DNA from: Adiantum capillus-veneris
Lineage: Eukaryota; Streptophyta; Polypodiopsida; Polypodiales; Pteridaceae
Length of the DNA: 64,000 nt
NCBI GenBank assembly: GCA_014529385.2
Contig: CM043971.1
Span: 97,742,485-97,806,484 of the forward strand
Direction: 5' to 3'
Shown: piece by piece, positions 1 through 9,351 of the stretch
Layout: each line of letters starts with the position of its first letter
Position numbering within the stretch: position 1 is the first letter of the stretch
Notes under the pieces: generated by a model
Database searches by the model: none
Seen by the model: the letters and a program-made list of their open reading frames with translations, nothing else
Told to the model about the DNA's origin: nothing
Translations under genes and position numbers: made by a program

Positions 1-14
1 CGTTGGCTCTCCAT
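1..14 (-). CDS. Ty3-type gag, N-terminal start, cut by window edge
   Basis: The first 14 bases, read on the minus strand, start an ATG followed by the codons for ESQ and then run off the left edge. The same start context occurs at 54520, where a long gag-protease frame opens with MESQRQ. Upstream on the same strand lie a leader, a primer-binding site and an LTR homologous to those at 54.5-56.65 kb. The gag of a second family copy must therefore continue to the left of this window. Only the start is visible, so its integrity is unknown. Confidence 0.7.
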
Positions 15-63
15 TATTATGAAAGATTACAACACGAGTTACAATAAGGGATACAATAGAGAT

Positions 64-411
64 TTAGAACCACTCGCCTGCAAATGAAGAAGTAAGAAAA
101 TACCACTCTAGGTTTTCTTCTTCAGCTATCCAAGCTTCAATGAGGTCTCGATTTGTTTGATCAAAACAAAAAGGTAGACTATTGATGAGCTCTAAGAAGG
201 GTTGAAATTCTTCAAAGCTAAGGCGATAAACAGAAATCTCTAGAACTTCATTTTCTGGATCCAAAAGAGCAACCACGTCCCAAGTGATAAATTGCACTTG
301 CTCTACAATTCCCAACGCACAAGCAGTTTGTATAAAAACTAGATCTTCATGCTCGTCGAAGGCCGTGAGAAGGTAGCAATTGACTAGGAGCTCCTTTCCT
401 TTGAGTTCCAC
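64..411 (-). CDS. small leader ORF A of the left Ty3 copy, unknown function
   Basis: An open frame of about 115 codons between the gag start and the primer site of the left Ty3-family copy. It has no convincing ATG; the frame as measured begins at a GTG and lies in a longer open stretch, so it is probably a fragment. It is related to ORF B at 544-954: both share an F-I-Q-x(2)-C-A-L block near the N-terminus, then a W, a YRL/HRL-[ST]-F-x-E-F block, LINSLPF-x-F, and R-x-L-x-x-A-W. No known family is recognised. The copy at 54.5 kb lacks this region, so it is either a gain here or a loss there. Confidence 0.45.
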   Translation of the reverse strand: MELKGKELLVNCYLLTAFDEHEDLVFIQTACALGIVEQVQFITWDVVALLDPENEVLEISVYRLSFEEFQPFLELINSLPFCFDQTNRDLIEAWIAEEENLEWYFLTSSFAGEWF

Positions 412-543
412 ACAGTCGGAGTGAGAACATCCTCATCAAGTCCAATCAAGTTTGCAAGATTTCAAGACTCCACTTGTGCTACAAAATTCCTGGACAAAAA
501 CTCCTTAGGATTATGGTTAAATCATTCAAAAGCATAAAGAGAT

Positions 544-954
544 TTACAATGTCTCTATGAACAAAGTGTCATAGAAAGTAGAGAAGGATGAGAATTTATA
601 CAAATTTGCAATCTTCTCTATGCTCTCTTTATTAAGCCAAGCTCTGAATAGCTCCCTATCTCCTTTGTTGAAAGCGAAAGGAAGACTATTAATAAGATGC
701 AAATGAGGGAAAAATTCACCAAATGTGAGTCTATGAAGCATGAACTCTGGCCGCAAGTTTCCCGAAGAGTCTTCCTCAATGGTGAAATGCACTCGCCAAA
801 CGCCAAATTTCACTCTATTTACCAATCTTAGGGCACACACTAGTTGGATGAATGCGCGGTCTTCCTTAGTGCCCAACAACAAGAGGAAAATGGAATCCAC
901 GTGTAGGACCTTTCGTCTTAACTTCACCACCCTCTTGTTATGAGGGAGACGCAT
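544..954 (-). CDS. small leader ORF B of the left Ty3 copy, paralogue of ORF A
   Basis: An ATG-initiated frame of 136 residues, basic at the N-terminus (MRLPHNKRVVKLRRKVLH). It then aligns with ORF A over about 90 residues: AFIQLVCAL, an HRLTFGEF block, LINSLPFAF, and a REL-x-x-AWLNKE block. By eye, identity between A and B is around one third, far lower than expected for a recent duplication, while the motif order is the same. It sits on the same strand as gag and 0.5 kb upstream of it, within the leader. I do not recognise the fold; no membrane segment or zinc motif is evident. It could be a captured host sequence or an accessory protein of this retroelement family. Confidence 0.5.
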   Translation of the reverse strand: MRLPHNKRVVKLRRKVLHVDSIFLLLLGTKEDRAFIQLVCALRLVNRVKFGVWRVHFTIEEDSSGNLRPEFMLHRLTFGEFFPHLHLINSLPFAFNKGDRELFRAWLNKESIEKIANLYKFSSFSTFYDTLFIETL

Positions 955-1123
955 TACTACTTGCTCCTACAACTCAATTGGTAATAGAGCTAGATCTCTA
1001 AGGATTGAACTTTCACTGCACACACATTCCCTGTTAGAACAAATGATCGTTTTTTGTTTCTTGTAACAACTTGGACAAAGAAAAAACAAACATACACACT
1101 ATTTTGCCGGGCTGCACTTCATT

Positions 1124-1342
1124 TTAAAATAAAATGAACACATGTACATCAAAAGAAGTGTGGTAGTTAATGAGAGGTAGAATGACAGGGTTTGGTGATG
1201 CAAGAATTTCTCCTACTCTTTGGGCAGCAAACATGAACACCATTCGTTGTTGAAAATGGATCTTTCTACTAATTGCAACGTTTATTCTAATGTGTGGAGT
1301 AAAATGAAAGGGAAAAACCTCTATTCCTGGGCCATTATCCAT
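1124..1342 (-). CDS. 72-residue leader ORF C, conserved in both Ty3 copies
   Basis: An ATG-initiated 72-codon frame (starts MDNGPGIEVFPFHF) in the leader just downstream of the primer site. The other family copy carries the same frame with few changes (54605-54823, starts MDNGPRIEFFPFHF). Both contain HIRIN, KIHFQQRMVFMF, QRVGEILASPNPVILPLI and an SFDV segment. Retention in both copies suggests either a translated small protein or a constrained leader structure. It is also related to the neighbouring ORF D. No known family is recognised. Confidence 0.4.
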   Translation of the reverse strand: MDNGPGIEVFPFHFTPHIRINVAISRKIHFQQRMVFMFAAQRVGEILASPNPVILPLINYHTSFDVHVFILF

Positions 1343-1363
1343 GGCCTATGCATGTCCTAATGC

Positions 1364-1576
1364 TTAAAATAACACAAAAATATAGACGTCCAAGCTAATA
1401 TCGTACCTAATGAGAGGTAAAATAAAAGGATTTACCGAAGTGTTTATCTCGGCTAACCTAAGAGGACCTAAAATCCTACGAATTACCCATTGAAATTGCA
1501 ACTTAGTACTAACAATTATGTGTATCTTTTGCCTTGCAATGGGAATGAAAGGATCATACAAACTCTCGTGATTCAT
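1364..1576 (-). CDS. 70-residue leader ORF D, tandem relative of ORF C
   Basis: An ATG-initiated 70-codon frame directly upstream (in minus-strand sense) of ORF C. It aligns with C over its second half: KIHIIVSTKLQFQW, an R-x-L-x-P-L-R-L-A-E-I block, VNPFILPLIRY and SLDVYIF. At DNA level the two frames are an old tandem duplication of roughly 230 bp. The equivalent region of the 54.9 kb copy is shortened and shows no intact counterpart. Function unknown. Confidence 0.35.
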   Translation of the reverse strand: MNHESLYDPFIPIARQKIHIIVSTKLQFQWVIRRILGPLRLAEINTSVNPFILPLIRYDISLDVYIFVLF

Positions 1577-1641
1577 GCAAACTACTTGACTATGCTAAAA
1601 GTTGATCCTACACAAAAACATACACGAGTTGTTTTCCTCAG

Positions 1642-1652
1642 TGGGGGCACCA
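1642..1652 (-). promoter_or_regulatory. putative tRNA primer-binding site of the left Ty3 copy
   Basis: Read on the minus strand this is TGGTGCCCCCA, three bases (AAT) after an LTR end in CA. It begins with the TGG that pairs with tRNA CCA ends and is repeated in the same position at 55115-55125. It does not match the common plant initiator-Met or Asp-type primer sites, and I cannot name the tRNA. Confidence 0.5.
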
Positions 1653-1914
1653 ATTTGAAGTGGTCCGGGGCGGGCAACAAGAAGACCAACCTCTAGACAC
1701 CCTTCAAGGCTCCCGTGCTGCTCAATGGGGCTGGGACACAACACAACACAAACCAAAACAACAAACCCACAGCCAAATCCCAACTACACAAGGGTTACCA
1801 CCTAGTTTAAGAGCGAACTAGGACGCAAAAGAGGAGAATCGTTAGAGCAACCCATAAACAAGCAAAGAATTTACACTAACCCTAACACCATTGGAACACT
1901 CTCATACACTAAAA

Positions 1915-1917
<3 letters not shown>

Positions 1918-1982
<65 letters not shown>
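1918..1982. repeat. (GA)n microsatellite
   Basis: About 65 bases of uninterrupted GA dinucleotide inside the left LTR. It is absent from the homologous LTR at 55.1-56.65 kb, so it expanded or arrived after the copies diverged. Confidence 0.95.
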
Positions 1983-1986
<4 letters not shown>

Positions 1987-2646
1987 TGCTCGGGCTGCTT
2001 TGAAGTGTATCGTTAATGATCAAGCAAACATAAATATATATATGTAAGAAAGAGAGAGAAGGGGGAAGGGGGTGCTTGTTGCACTAATGCCTTCTTACAA
2101 ATCTGTCATGACCAATCAAAGTGAGATTAGTATTTGTTCAACATAGCCTGAGTAAATTACACCACAACACATCACAAGAAAAAAACAACCCCAATCACTG
2201 TCTCAAGGCCAGGGGAGTCCTCTCCACCCTGTCGCCCTCTTACAGCATGTGGGATTTATGGCTAAATTGATAACAATACCCGGAGACAAGCTATCAAGAA
2301 CTTAAATAAAACACCAAGACACTTACACATCATTATTGTCCATGACTTCACGTTGGAAGGGAGACAAGGTATCCATGCTTAGTCCAAATTCACCCTCCTT
2401 GATTCAGCAAATGTTGGGCTTACTCTAGTAGGAGAAATGATAGATTTCCTACTCTCAATTTAATGATCACTCTCTCTTACAATGGCATAGAGTTCCCTTG
2501 CTAATCACCCCTAATACAACACATACATATGCCTAATGCCAATGAGATTCCACTCAAGAGCTCCTTCTCAAGAGGTTGAGCTTGGCTTCTCAAGCTATAG
2601 CATAGTGCTCTTTCTTCTCCCCCCTTTTGTGCTAGCTACACCCTCC

Positions 2647-2653
2647 TTTTATA
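2647..2653 (-). promoter_or_regulatory. TATA box of the left Ty3 LTR
   Basis: On the minus strand the sequence reads GCTATAAAAGGAGG, a good plant TATA box. It occupies the place corresponding to CTATAAATAG at 55908-55915 in the other copy. Transcription would run leftwards through the leader ORFs and gag. Confidence 0.5.
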
Positions 2654-4394
2654 GCAATTTTGAAGGCTAGGGTTACTCCTCTAACCATGGTTGGGTGATT
2701 TTCAGCAATTTATCTAATTTCTTTTGCTTGGAATTATCAAGAAGTTGGTGGGGAAAGAGAGAGGAGAGAAATGGAGGTGATAGGACTTTTCATAGTGGGT
2801 TAGTGTTAGTAGAGTTAGTATTAATTTACAAATGGAATTGGATATTTACGATGGGAGTATCCATGTAGGATACAAATAAGGAAGAAAAACTCTTAAGAGG
2901 TAAGAAAAGGTGGATTTCTTACAAGGTTGATGCTCCAAGTGTCTTGAGTAGGGCCAATTTTGACGCTTGTTGACGGTCCACTAGCTTTGACGGTACATTT
3001 TTTCTCCACTCTTGACCTTCCTTGAGAGACAAGGTAATTGAAGCTGAGTAATCAACCACCATGATGCTGTCTTTTAAGAGAAGAGACTGAATTTTGTGGT
3101 TTTTTTGATAGATATGGGTAATTTGGAGGAGGAAAAATGAGACTAGGTGGTCAATTTTGGAATGGAATTGTGTGTGGGAGGTATGAGTTCACCATGGTTT
3201 CTCTTATTCTTCAAGGTTGAGGAGAAGGTGGGTAGGGTGCAGAGAGGAGTGGTGAGAGAGGTGGGGATGATGAGTGGAGAAGTGTGTGTGAAAGAAGAAA
3301 ATGATAAAGTGGAAGAGAGAGTGTGGCTGCATAGCATGGGAAAACTGGGGTCCACTAATAAAATCATAGCTCACAGCTCGTAGCTCAAAAAAATATGAAA
3401 AACTTTGAGGCAAAAGTTCAGTCCACGAGCTACAACTTTTGTTTGTATCACCTTTTCAAATTCGGAGAGCAAGTGAACTTTAAAAATTTAGCAAAATCGA
3501 TCGTTTTTTTCCACTGCACAAGGTCCTTGTGGGGTCCTTCTTTGGATGATTCTTTTGAATACCTCCAAAAGTGAGCCCTCCATAGTGTATGTATGCATGC
3601 CACCTACCTTTGACCTTATTTGGTAGGTCTATAATTGAAGATATTGTTGAGATCATGATATAAGTGAATAGTACAACTAAGAAAATCAAATATTGAGGGG
3701 TCTAAAAAATATGTACATGTCAAATATAAATAATATAAGTGGAAAAAATATAAAGGGGTCAAAAGAAATCTCTCTCATTATGAGGCTATCATAAAAAGAT
3801 AAATATTTTTGGTGTTCTAATTTTTTAGAAAAAAAACAAAATAGATGTAGGAAGGGAAAAATCACAATAGTGAAAAAATATACACATAAATAAAACTAGT
3901 TTTTTTGGATTTTTGTTGGGGTGGAGTTACACCAAATATAAGAGAAGGTTACATGAAAATATTTCTACATGGAATAAAGAGTATGAAAAATGGTAAGAAA
4001 AATTGTGGTAATGGTGAGGCAATGTACAGAGCATAAATAACACACACCTAAGTAGAAATATTTAAATAAATACCAAAATAATTATGAAAAAATATTTTAT
4101 TTAGGCCCTATATACAAAGAAATATTTACATACGCATGGGCCATAATATACTTATATTTTTTATTTTTATTATTTTTTTGGCTCAACTAGCCCAATGACT
4201 AGCTAATTGAGGGTTTTTTATTTCAGTAAGGAGATATGGGAAAAGTCCCCTAACTCACCCGCACCTATATATAGTGAAAGGGTGAGGGTAACCACAGTGT
4301 TTGAGTGATTTGATAGGGGGGATAACTCACTATGGCAATCACAGAGAGCCAAAAAACCGCTATCAGCGTGAACTCGAAGCAAAATGGTGCCCTG

Positions 4395-4615
4395 AGTTTA
4401 CCCCCCTAGTACACCCCTAGTTCACTCACCTCGTGGAGAGTGGGTCAAAACCGGGATCTCTCGATTGCAACACGAATGCCCTACCACCATGCTAGCACGT
4501 GTCGTTGCCCATGTTGGCATGGCACATGATCACATCCTAGTTTACTCACCAATAGTTCACCCTTAGTTCATCCCCAGTTCACCCACCCCTAGTTCACCCT
4601 AGTTCACCCCCAGTT
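4395..4615. repeat. degenerate cluster of a TAGTTCACCC-like motif
   Basis: A short motif close to CCTAGTTCACCC recurs about nine times, either adjacent or a few tens of bases apart (densest at 4540-4615). Part of it can be read as a decayed 11-12 bp tandem repeat. No gene is present. Confidence 0.6.
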
Positions 4616-4652
4616 CAACTGCATGATCCGACGGTAAGATTAAAGCGGCCTC

Positions 4653-4870
4653 GCCCCCCAAATTTGGTCCCTAGATCCCCTCTGATCCTAGAGCCGTGCC
4701 ATATAGTGTGACGAGGCCTGCCCTGTGTTGCGTAGTGGAGAGAGAAAGATAGAGACCAAGTCCCCCCCAAATTTGGGCCCTAGATCCCCTCTGATCCTAG
4801 AGCTGTGCCATATAGTGTGACGAGGCCTGCCCTGTGTTGCGCAGTGGAGAGAGAAAGATAGAGACCAAGT
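4653..4870. repeat. 109-bp tandem duplication
   Basis: Two adjacent copies of a 109-bp unit (4653-4761 and 4762-4870) running from a C-run plus AAATTTGG to GAGACCAAG. They differ at only a few positions, so the duplication is recent. Confidence 0.9.
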
Positions 4871-4892
4871 GGTTGTTGCCGTTCACGATGAG

Positions 4893-4894
<2 letters not shown>

Positions 4895-4934
<40 letters not shown>

Positions 4935-4994
4935 AGGGACTGCTAAACAACCCACGCCTTCTTTCAGAACCCCTTCACACTTTTTTATTCCCAT

Positions 4995-5039
<45 letters not shown>

Positions 5040-5062
5040 AAGGTTGAACGAGAGCCAAGGTT

Positions 5063-5127
<65 letters not shown>
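4895..5127. repeat. (GA)n, (GA)n and (CT)n arranged as an inverted pair
   Basis: GA runs at 4895-4932 and 5001-5038 are followed by a CT run at 5065-5127. The second GA run and the CT run are complementary and separated by only about 26 bases, so they can form a long hairpin. The 26-base spacer carries a duplicated AGAGCCAAGGTTGAA word. Confidence 0.85.
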
Positions 5128-5132
<5 letters not shown>

Positions 5133-5180
5133 CCCCCTTGGTCTCTACGCTTTTGCACCATCGACTTTGACATGGTATCA
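5040..5180 (+). mobile_element. truncated copia LTR end with primer-binding site
   Basis: A (CT)n run is followed by TCTCTACGC, then CATCGACTTTGACA, and immediately by TGGTATCA (5173-5180). That last word is the classic initiator tRNA-Met complement that follows copia LTRs. The same LTR tail occurs after the CT run at 6809-6834. This is therefore the 3' end of a 5' LTR on the plus strand; the rest of that LTR is missing or rearranged. Confidence 0.55.
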
Positions 5181-6309
5181 AACCTTCGTGCTCCATGACC
5201 TTGGGCAAGCAAGGCGACAACGTGAGAAGGTGGAGAACCCGTGGAGCTCCTCTCATTTTTTGGCGGAGGTGCAACCATCATCCAAAAGTTGCAAAGCGAA
5301 AGGCCTTCTGCCAGTGCGTCTTGAAACGCAACAGGCTATGCTAGTCACCTCCAACACCGCATTTTGAAATTCCGATAGCGTTAGAAGGTGAAATGGCCCT
5401 GTGCCTTTTGATATGGTGTTAGCAATAGTCCCTTGACGATGACCACTCCTTCCCTTTGGTAGCAATGACCATGGGCCATGCTTATCTTCTGTGATCCAAC
5501 AGTTTGAAATGCTATGCTTCTAGTTGGTGAGAGGCAAAGGGGTAGTAGAGGGTTCAAATTTGACTACCTTGGTGACGTGAAGGTGAAGGATATTGGAACC
5601 AGTTTTGTGCAAGGACTTGAAAAGTTTTGGAGTGGCTTGGACGGAGAGGACCTCAAGGCTTAGATTTTTGGAGAGCATAGTTTTGGTGGATGTCTAGGAG
5701 ACTATGTGGCCCTTGGAGTGCAAGAAGGAGCACAAGTAACAAGATATTCCAACTTCAACAAAGCCCCCCCTTGCTCGAGTGCCCGCAACATTGACCAAAA
5801 CCAACAAATAACTATGGATAGCAAATCAACCATCCAGTTAGCAGTCTATGCTTTATAAAAGTTCTCAAACAAAGGAAACCGGAAAATTGTTTGGCTTTAG
5901 ATTGTGAAATCAAAAGCAAATGGATGAGTTCGCTAGAGGACAGAGGCAAAGGCAAGCTATGGATAGAGATTATGGTAAGAGTTCGCTAGAGGACAGAGGC
6001 AAAGGCAAGCTATGGATAGAGATTATGGTAAGAAATATTTGACAAAGGGGATCGGCATGGCAGATGTGGTGGTGATGACCACAGTGGCCACAACGCCATA
6101 TTTTTATTCAGAGGACCTATGCCGCCACTAGCTTCAGCCAGAGAGAGGATTGTGAGTGGCAAACAATGCTCCATATAATAAATTCGGACCCTTGTCTTGG
6201 AGTTCAAGGTAAAATTGCATTTTTAGGTTGGAGTTCAAGGCACATGCATCTGGAAAGGAACCAATCAGACGTATCTAAAACACTATGGATGAGTGCACCA
6301 ATCCATTGT
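5181..6309 (+). mobile_element. internal debris of a short copia element
   Basis: About 1.1 kb between the truncated LTR/primer site and the next copia LTR. A 66-codon frame from about 5167 and other short frames show no recognisable gag, integrase or RT motif. If the flanking LTR pieces belong together, this was a very short non-autonomous element (inference). No polypurine tract is evident before 6310. Confidence 0.35.
5926..6031. repeat. 53-bp tandem duplication
   Basis: Two adjacent, nearly identical copies of a 53-bp unit beginning GAGTTCGCTAGAGGACAGAG (5926-5978 and 5979-6031). Confidence 0.9.
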
Positions 6310-6752
6310 TGTTGGTCGGATTATGGACAAGATGTGTTCCAAAGTTCATTGTTTGGAAAGTATTTTTATCGTGATGTGTTCACAAATGGGGATTCGTGAT
6401 GTAGTGTGGTATACAGTTCAATTTTCTATAAGGCAACCGATGCTCAAGATAGCATTCTTCTAAGGTACAAAGTTGAGGATTAGCAAATCCGAGGTGTATC
6501 CAGTAGTCTGCAATTGTTGGGGTGTCCATGGTAGTTTCTTCATCAACTTGGTCTCACTATTGATGTCCACTATGAACTCCAGAGAAGTTGTTAGAGTTTG
6601 GCATCTCAAGTGAATCGCCCAATGTGATCCCATTATTTATTTTACTCATTTGTCAAAGTCTGGGAAATTTACTAAGGTTTCTATATAAGCAACCCTCAGC
6701 CCCCATTGTATTCACAATCAATTATTCATTTCCAAGGTTGATTGGTTCAAGA

Positions 6753-6810
<58 letters not shown>

Positions 6811-6834
6811 GCTTCCGCATCATCGACTTTGACA
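6310..6834 (+). mobile_element. copia LTR (solo or 3' LTR)
   Basis: It begins TGTTGGTCGG and ends ATCGACTTTGACA. Most of its length aligns with the LTR at 41262-42098, including the words TTTCTATAAGGCAA and CTCATTTGTCAAAGTC. A TATA box (TATATAAG, 6682-6689) lies upstream of AGCCCCCATTGTA and a (CT)n run at 6755-6808. The element is on the plus strand. Flanking 5-bp duplications are not visible. Confidence 0.6.
6682..6689 (+). promoter_or_regulatory. TATA box of the copia LTR
   Basis: TATATAAG within GGTTTCTATATAAGCAACC. The homologous segment at 41.7-41.95 kb (CATATAAGC) is present three times in tandem. Confidence 0.5.
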
Positions 6835-6837
6835 CAA

Positions 6838-8630
6838 CATGGATTTATTAAAGATAGATTAATATATAACAACATCCTGGAGGTCATGATTGGTATGGAA
6901 TATGCCAAGTTCTAGAAATAGGAATGTATCTTACTACAACTGGACCTATATAAGACGTATGATAGGATAACTTGGTCATTTGTGCAAGAAACATTACAGA
7001 CTCTGGGGTTCGATCCACGAATCTGTCAAGCAATAAGTACTCTTGGGGAAGGGAGCTCCTCATAATTGCTCTATAATTCAAGAGTAGTTGGATGCTTTGA
7101 TGTTAAGAGGTCCACTCATCAAGGGTGCCCCTTAGCGCCACTTTGTTTCGCCGCATGTACCCACCCTTTAATTGCTATGTTGGAGCAAGCAGCCATAAGA
7201 GGAAAAATCAAAGGGATTCAAATCCAGAATGGTAAACAACTACTTATTAAGATGTTCACTCATGATTCATTACTCTTCCTCAAAGCGGAAGGGAATAATG
7301 TAAGGAAAGCCTTGGAGATTGTTTAGGTGTTTGCCACAACATCAGCGCCCCAATGTAACATAGAAAAATCAAGACTTATCTCTTTGTCAAAAGAAAATAA
7401 TTGTGATTCTGCAGGTTGGACTCGGGAGGTTGTAAAGAGAGGTAACATCTTCCGACACTTAGGGGTTCCCATTGGGGAAGGAATTACTCATAAGACAGCC
7501 TTTGACTGCTTTCAAGAAAGAATTAAAAAGAAATGAAGTGTTGGGAGTTCATCCTGATTCCTTTCCACTGCAACAATGATAATTAATACCTTCTTCATCC
7601 CGCATATAACCTTCACATCACCATTCTTGCAATTGTCTTGGAAAAATTGGAATTTTTTCTTGAAGCCAATCAAGGAGTTTTTGTGGAGAAATAAACTGAC
7701 TATAGGCAACCGTGGCAATGGGGTAAATGGGTGGCTATTGCTAAACCAAAAGATCAAGGTAGACTGGGCATCCTAGACCTTGTCACTCATGATCTCGCTT
7801 TATATGCTTTTTCTTTTGCACACTTGCCATTTTTCAGAAGAGAGATGGGCTTGTATGGCAAGGGAAATGGTAATGGAAGCCTACATGAGGTCTAAAGATG
7901 GCTCATGGTCTAACCTCAGCATATAAAACACACTTCACCCCCCCATCGAGGTGAGGGCTCAACTAGGTAGATTTGCTAGGAAATTTATAGAAAAATGTGG
8001 TAAAGACGCAGATGCTCTCATGTGGAAGGAAGAGACTAGGTACTGGAAGGGTACGGCTAGACACTGGTCTCCTTGGGGTCCCATAGTGGAAGGCTTGGGC
8101 CTTAATAACCATTGGATGAAATAGCAAGGAATCTTAACATTAAGGGCTTTGATACATTCAATTCACTTTGGGACCATAAAAAAGGGGGTTGAAAAAATTT
8201 GGAGCATCTAAAGTTGTGCATCAATCTCTCACTCCAGGAGGAGATCCTCATTGGGAGATTACTTGAAAAAATTTCAAACCTAACCCTTCCTCCCTGCTCC
8301 ACACCGCTATACTGGAAAGCTTGGAAGTGGAATAGAGATAGAATATTTTGATCGCCTAAGACCAGTTTGGATAGAACACCTCCATAAGACCTAGTCCAAA
8401 AAGTGGACAATAAGAAAGTGGAGTCAAGTAGTTGGAAACATTTGGAAGGCCAAATGCGAAGAGAGAGACAAAGTTTTCCTTTGGAAAGTACTCTTTGGAT
8501 TCGTGCCAACCGGAGATAAGGCTAAAGCAATATTCACAACTTAACATTTCTTGATAATCAGGCCACCATGAACTAGGAGTACTTATGAGTTTTAGTTAGA
8601 TTGTACCCCCAGTTATCTATACTACAATCC
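6838..8630 (+). pseudogene. L1-type LINE reverse transcriptase, decayed
   Basis: Translating across frames gives LINE RT motifs in the right order. There is an HGFIKDRLIYNNI block (about 6841), QLDLYKTYDRITW (about 6940), and RSTHQGCPLAPL followed by CFAACTHPL (about 7110). Next come the catalytic region FTHDSLLFLKAEG (about 7250; FADD has become FTHD, so one aspartate is lost), CNIEKSRLISLS (about 7355) and a FRHLGVPIG block (about 7450). The C-terminal part has a PKDQGRLGILDLVTHD block (about 7750) and a FLWKVLFGFVPTGDKAKA segment like the zinc-binding C-terminus of plant L1 proteins (about 8475). At least a dozen stops and shifts interrupt it. The 5' ORF1 and endonuclease are absent. It lies directly after a copia LTR and ends at a CT/CA microsatellite. 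Confidence 0.8.
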
Positions 8631-8634
8631 CCTC

Positions 8635-8737
<103 letters not shown>

Positions 8738-9132
8738 ACACTGTTGTAACTCACAGCTTGAAATTTTTTTTTCCACATCCGCCCACAACCCCCCCCCGCC
8801 CGCCCCCCCCACACCCCCCCTTCTTCTTCTCTTTTTCCCGGACCTGACTAGGTCACCAAAAGAGAGGACACTTAAAATTATACCACTAGTTTGCTATAAC
8901 CGGGGGGCTTAGCCCTTGAAACAATTATGATGCTCTGTACTTCTGGAGAGTCAAGCATGCTCAATGGCTTCTTCTCTCATAGCGCAGTGAAGGCGGCCTC
9001 TCTCCCCTCACTCTCGATCTCCATTAATGGCTATCAACGTGCTACTCTATGCTATCACACACTCATAAGGGAGTGTGGCCGGACTCTCTCATTACCTTGA
9101 CACATTGGACGTGCAGACCATCCTCCTCCTGC

Positions 9133-9140
9133 TATAAAAA
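9133..9140 (+). promoter_or_regulatory. TATA box in the left terminal repeat
   Basis: CTGCTATAAAAATATG lies about 100 bp upstream of the small conserved ORF. The same box is retained in the right repeat at 14939-14946. It could drive transcription of the element towards the RT gene. Confidence 0.45.
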
Positions 9141-9234
9141 TATGTGAGGGCGCATCTCTACCCCTCACTTAGCCATTGTTGTTGTGCTGAGTTGTTTTAA
9201 GAGCACCTACTGCCTGCTTCACAAACAAGGAAGA

Positions 9235-9351
9235 ATGGAGCTCACCACGCAGGTGACTCAGGTTCTCTTTTTTACCCTAGCTTGCTTCGTTGGTTTACTG
9301 CACTATATGTTCTTGTCTGACATGTTAAAGATTAACACTAAAAGGCTTTAG
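9235..9351 (+). CDS. 38-residue hydrophobic micro-ORF in the left terminal repeat
   Basis: The ATG follows an A-rich context (AAGGAAGAATGG) about 100 bp after the TATA box. It encodes 38 residues starting MELTTQVTQVLFFTLACF with one hydrophobic stretch long enough to span a membrane. The right repeat encodes a 38-residue ORF at 15041-15157 that is the same apart from silent changes. It might be an upstream ORF or a first exon: CACGCAG/GTGACT inside it resembles a 5' splice site, and a pyrimidine-rich TTTTTCAG/GACC acceptor lies at 11355-11362. Function unknown. Confidence 0.35.
   Translation: MELTTQVTQVLFFTLACFVGLLHYMFLSDMLKINTKRL

Larger units (their letters stand above)
1656..4365 (-). mobile_element. 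5' LTR of the left Ty3 copy, about 2.7 kb
   Basis: In minus-strand sense the LTR begins TGATAGCGG at 4365 and ends ...CACTTCA at 1656, followed by the primer site. The same unit recurs at 55129-56650, and homology between the copies stops exactly at the TGATAGC end. This copy is about 1.2 kb longer. The extra DNA includes a long (GA)n run (1918-1982) and sequence around 2.7-3.8 kb with no counterpart in the other copy. The conserved distal block (about 3845-4365) matches about 56130-56650 closely. No coding region is supported in it; the short frames around 3.1-3.7 kb look like chance. Confidence 0.65.

Noticed and set aside
8840-8880. Possible hammerhead ribozyme in the terminal repeat (CTGACTAGGTCACCAAAAG)
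   Set aside because: Penelope-like elements often carry hammerheads, but the essential CTGANGA and GAAA core bases are not met here. I see only a short dyad.
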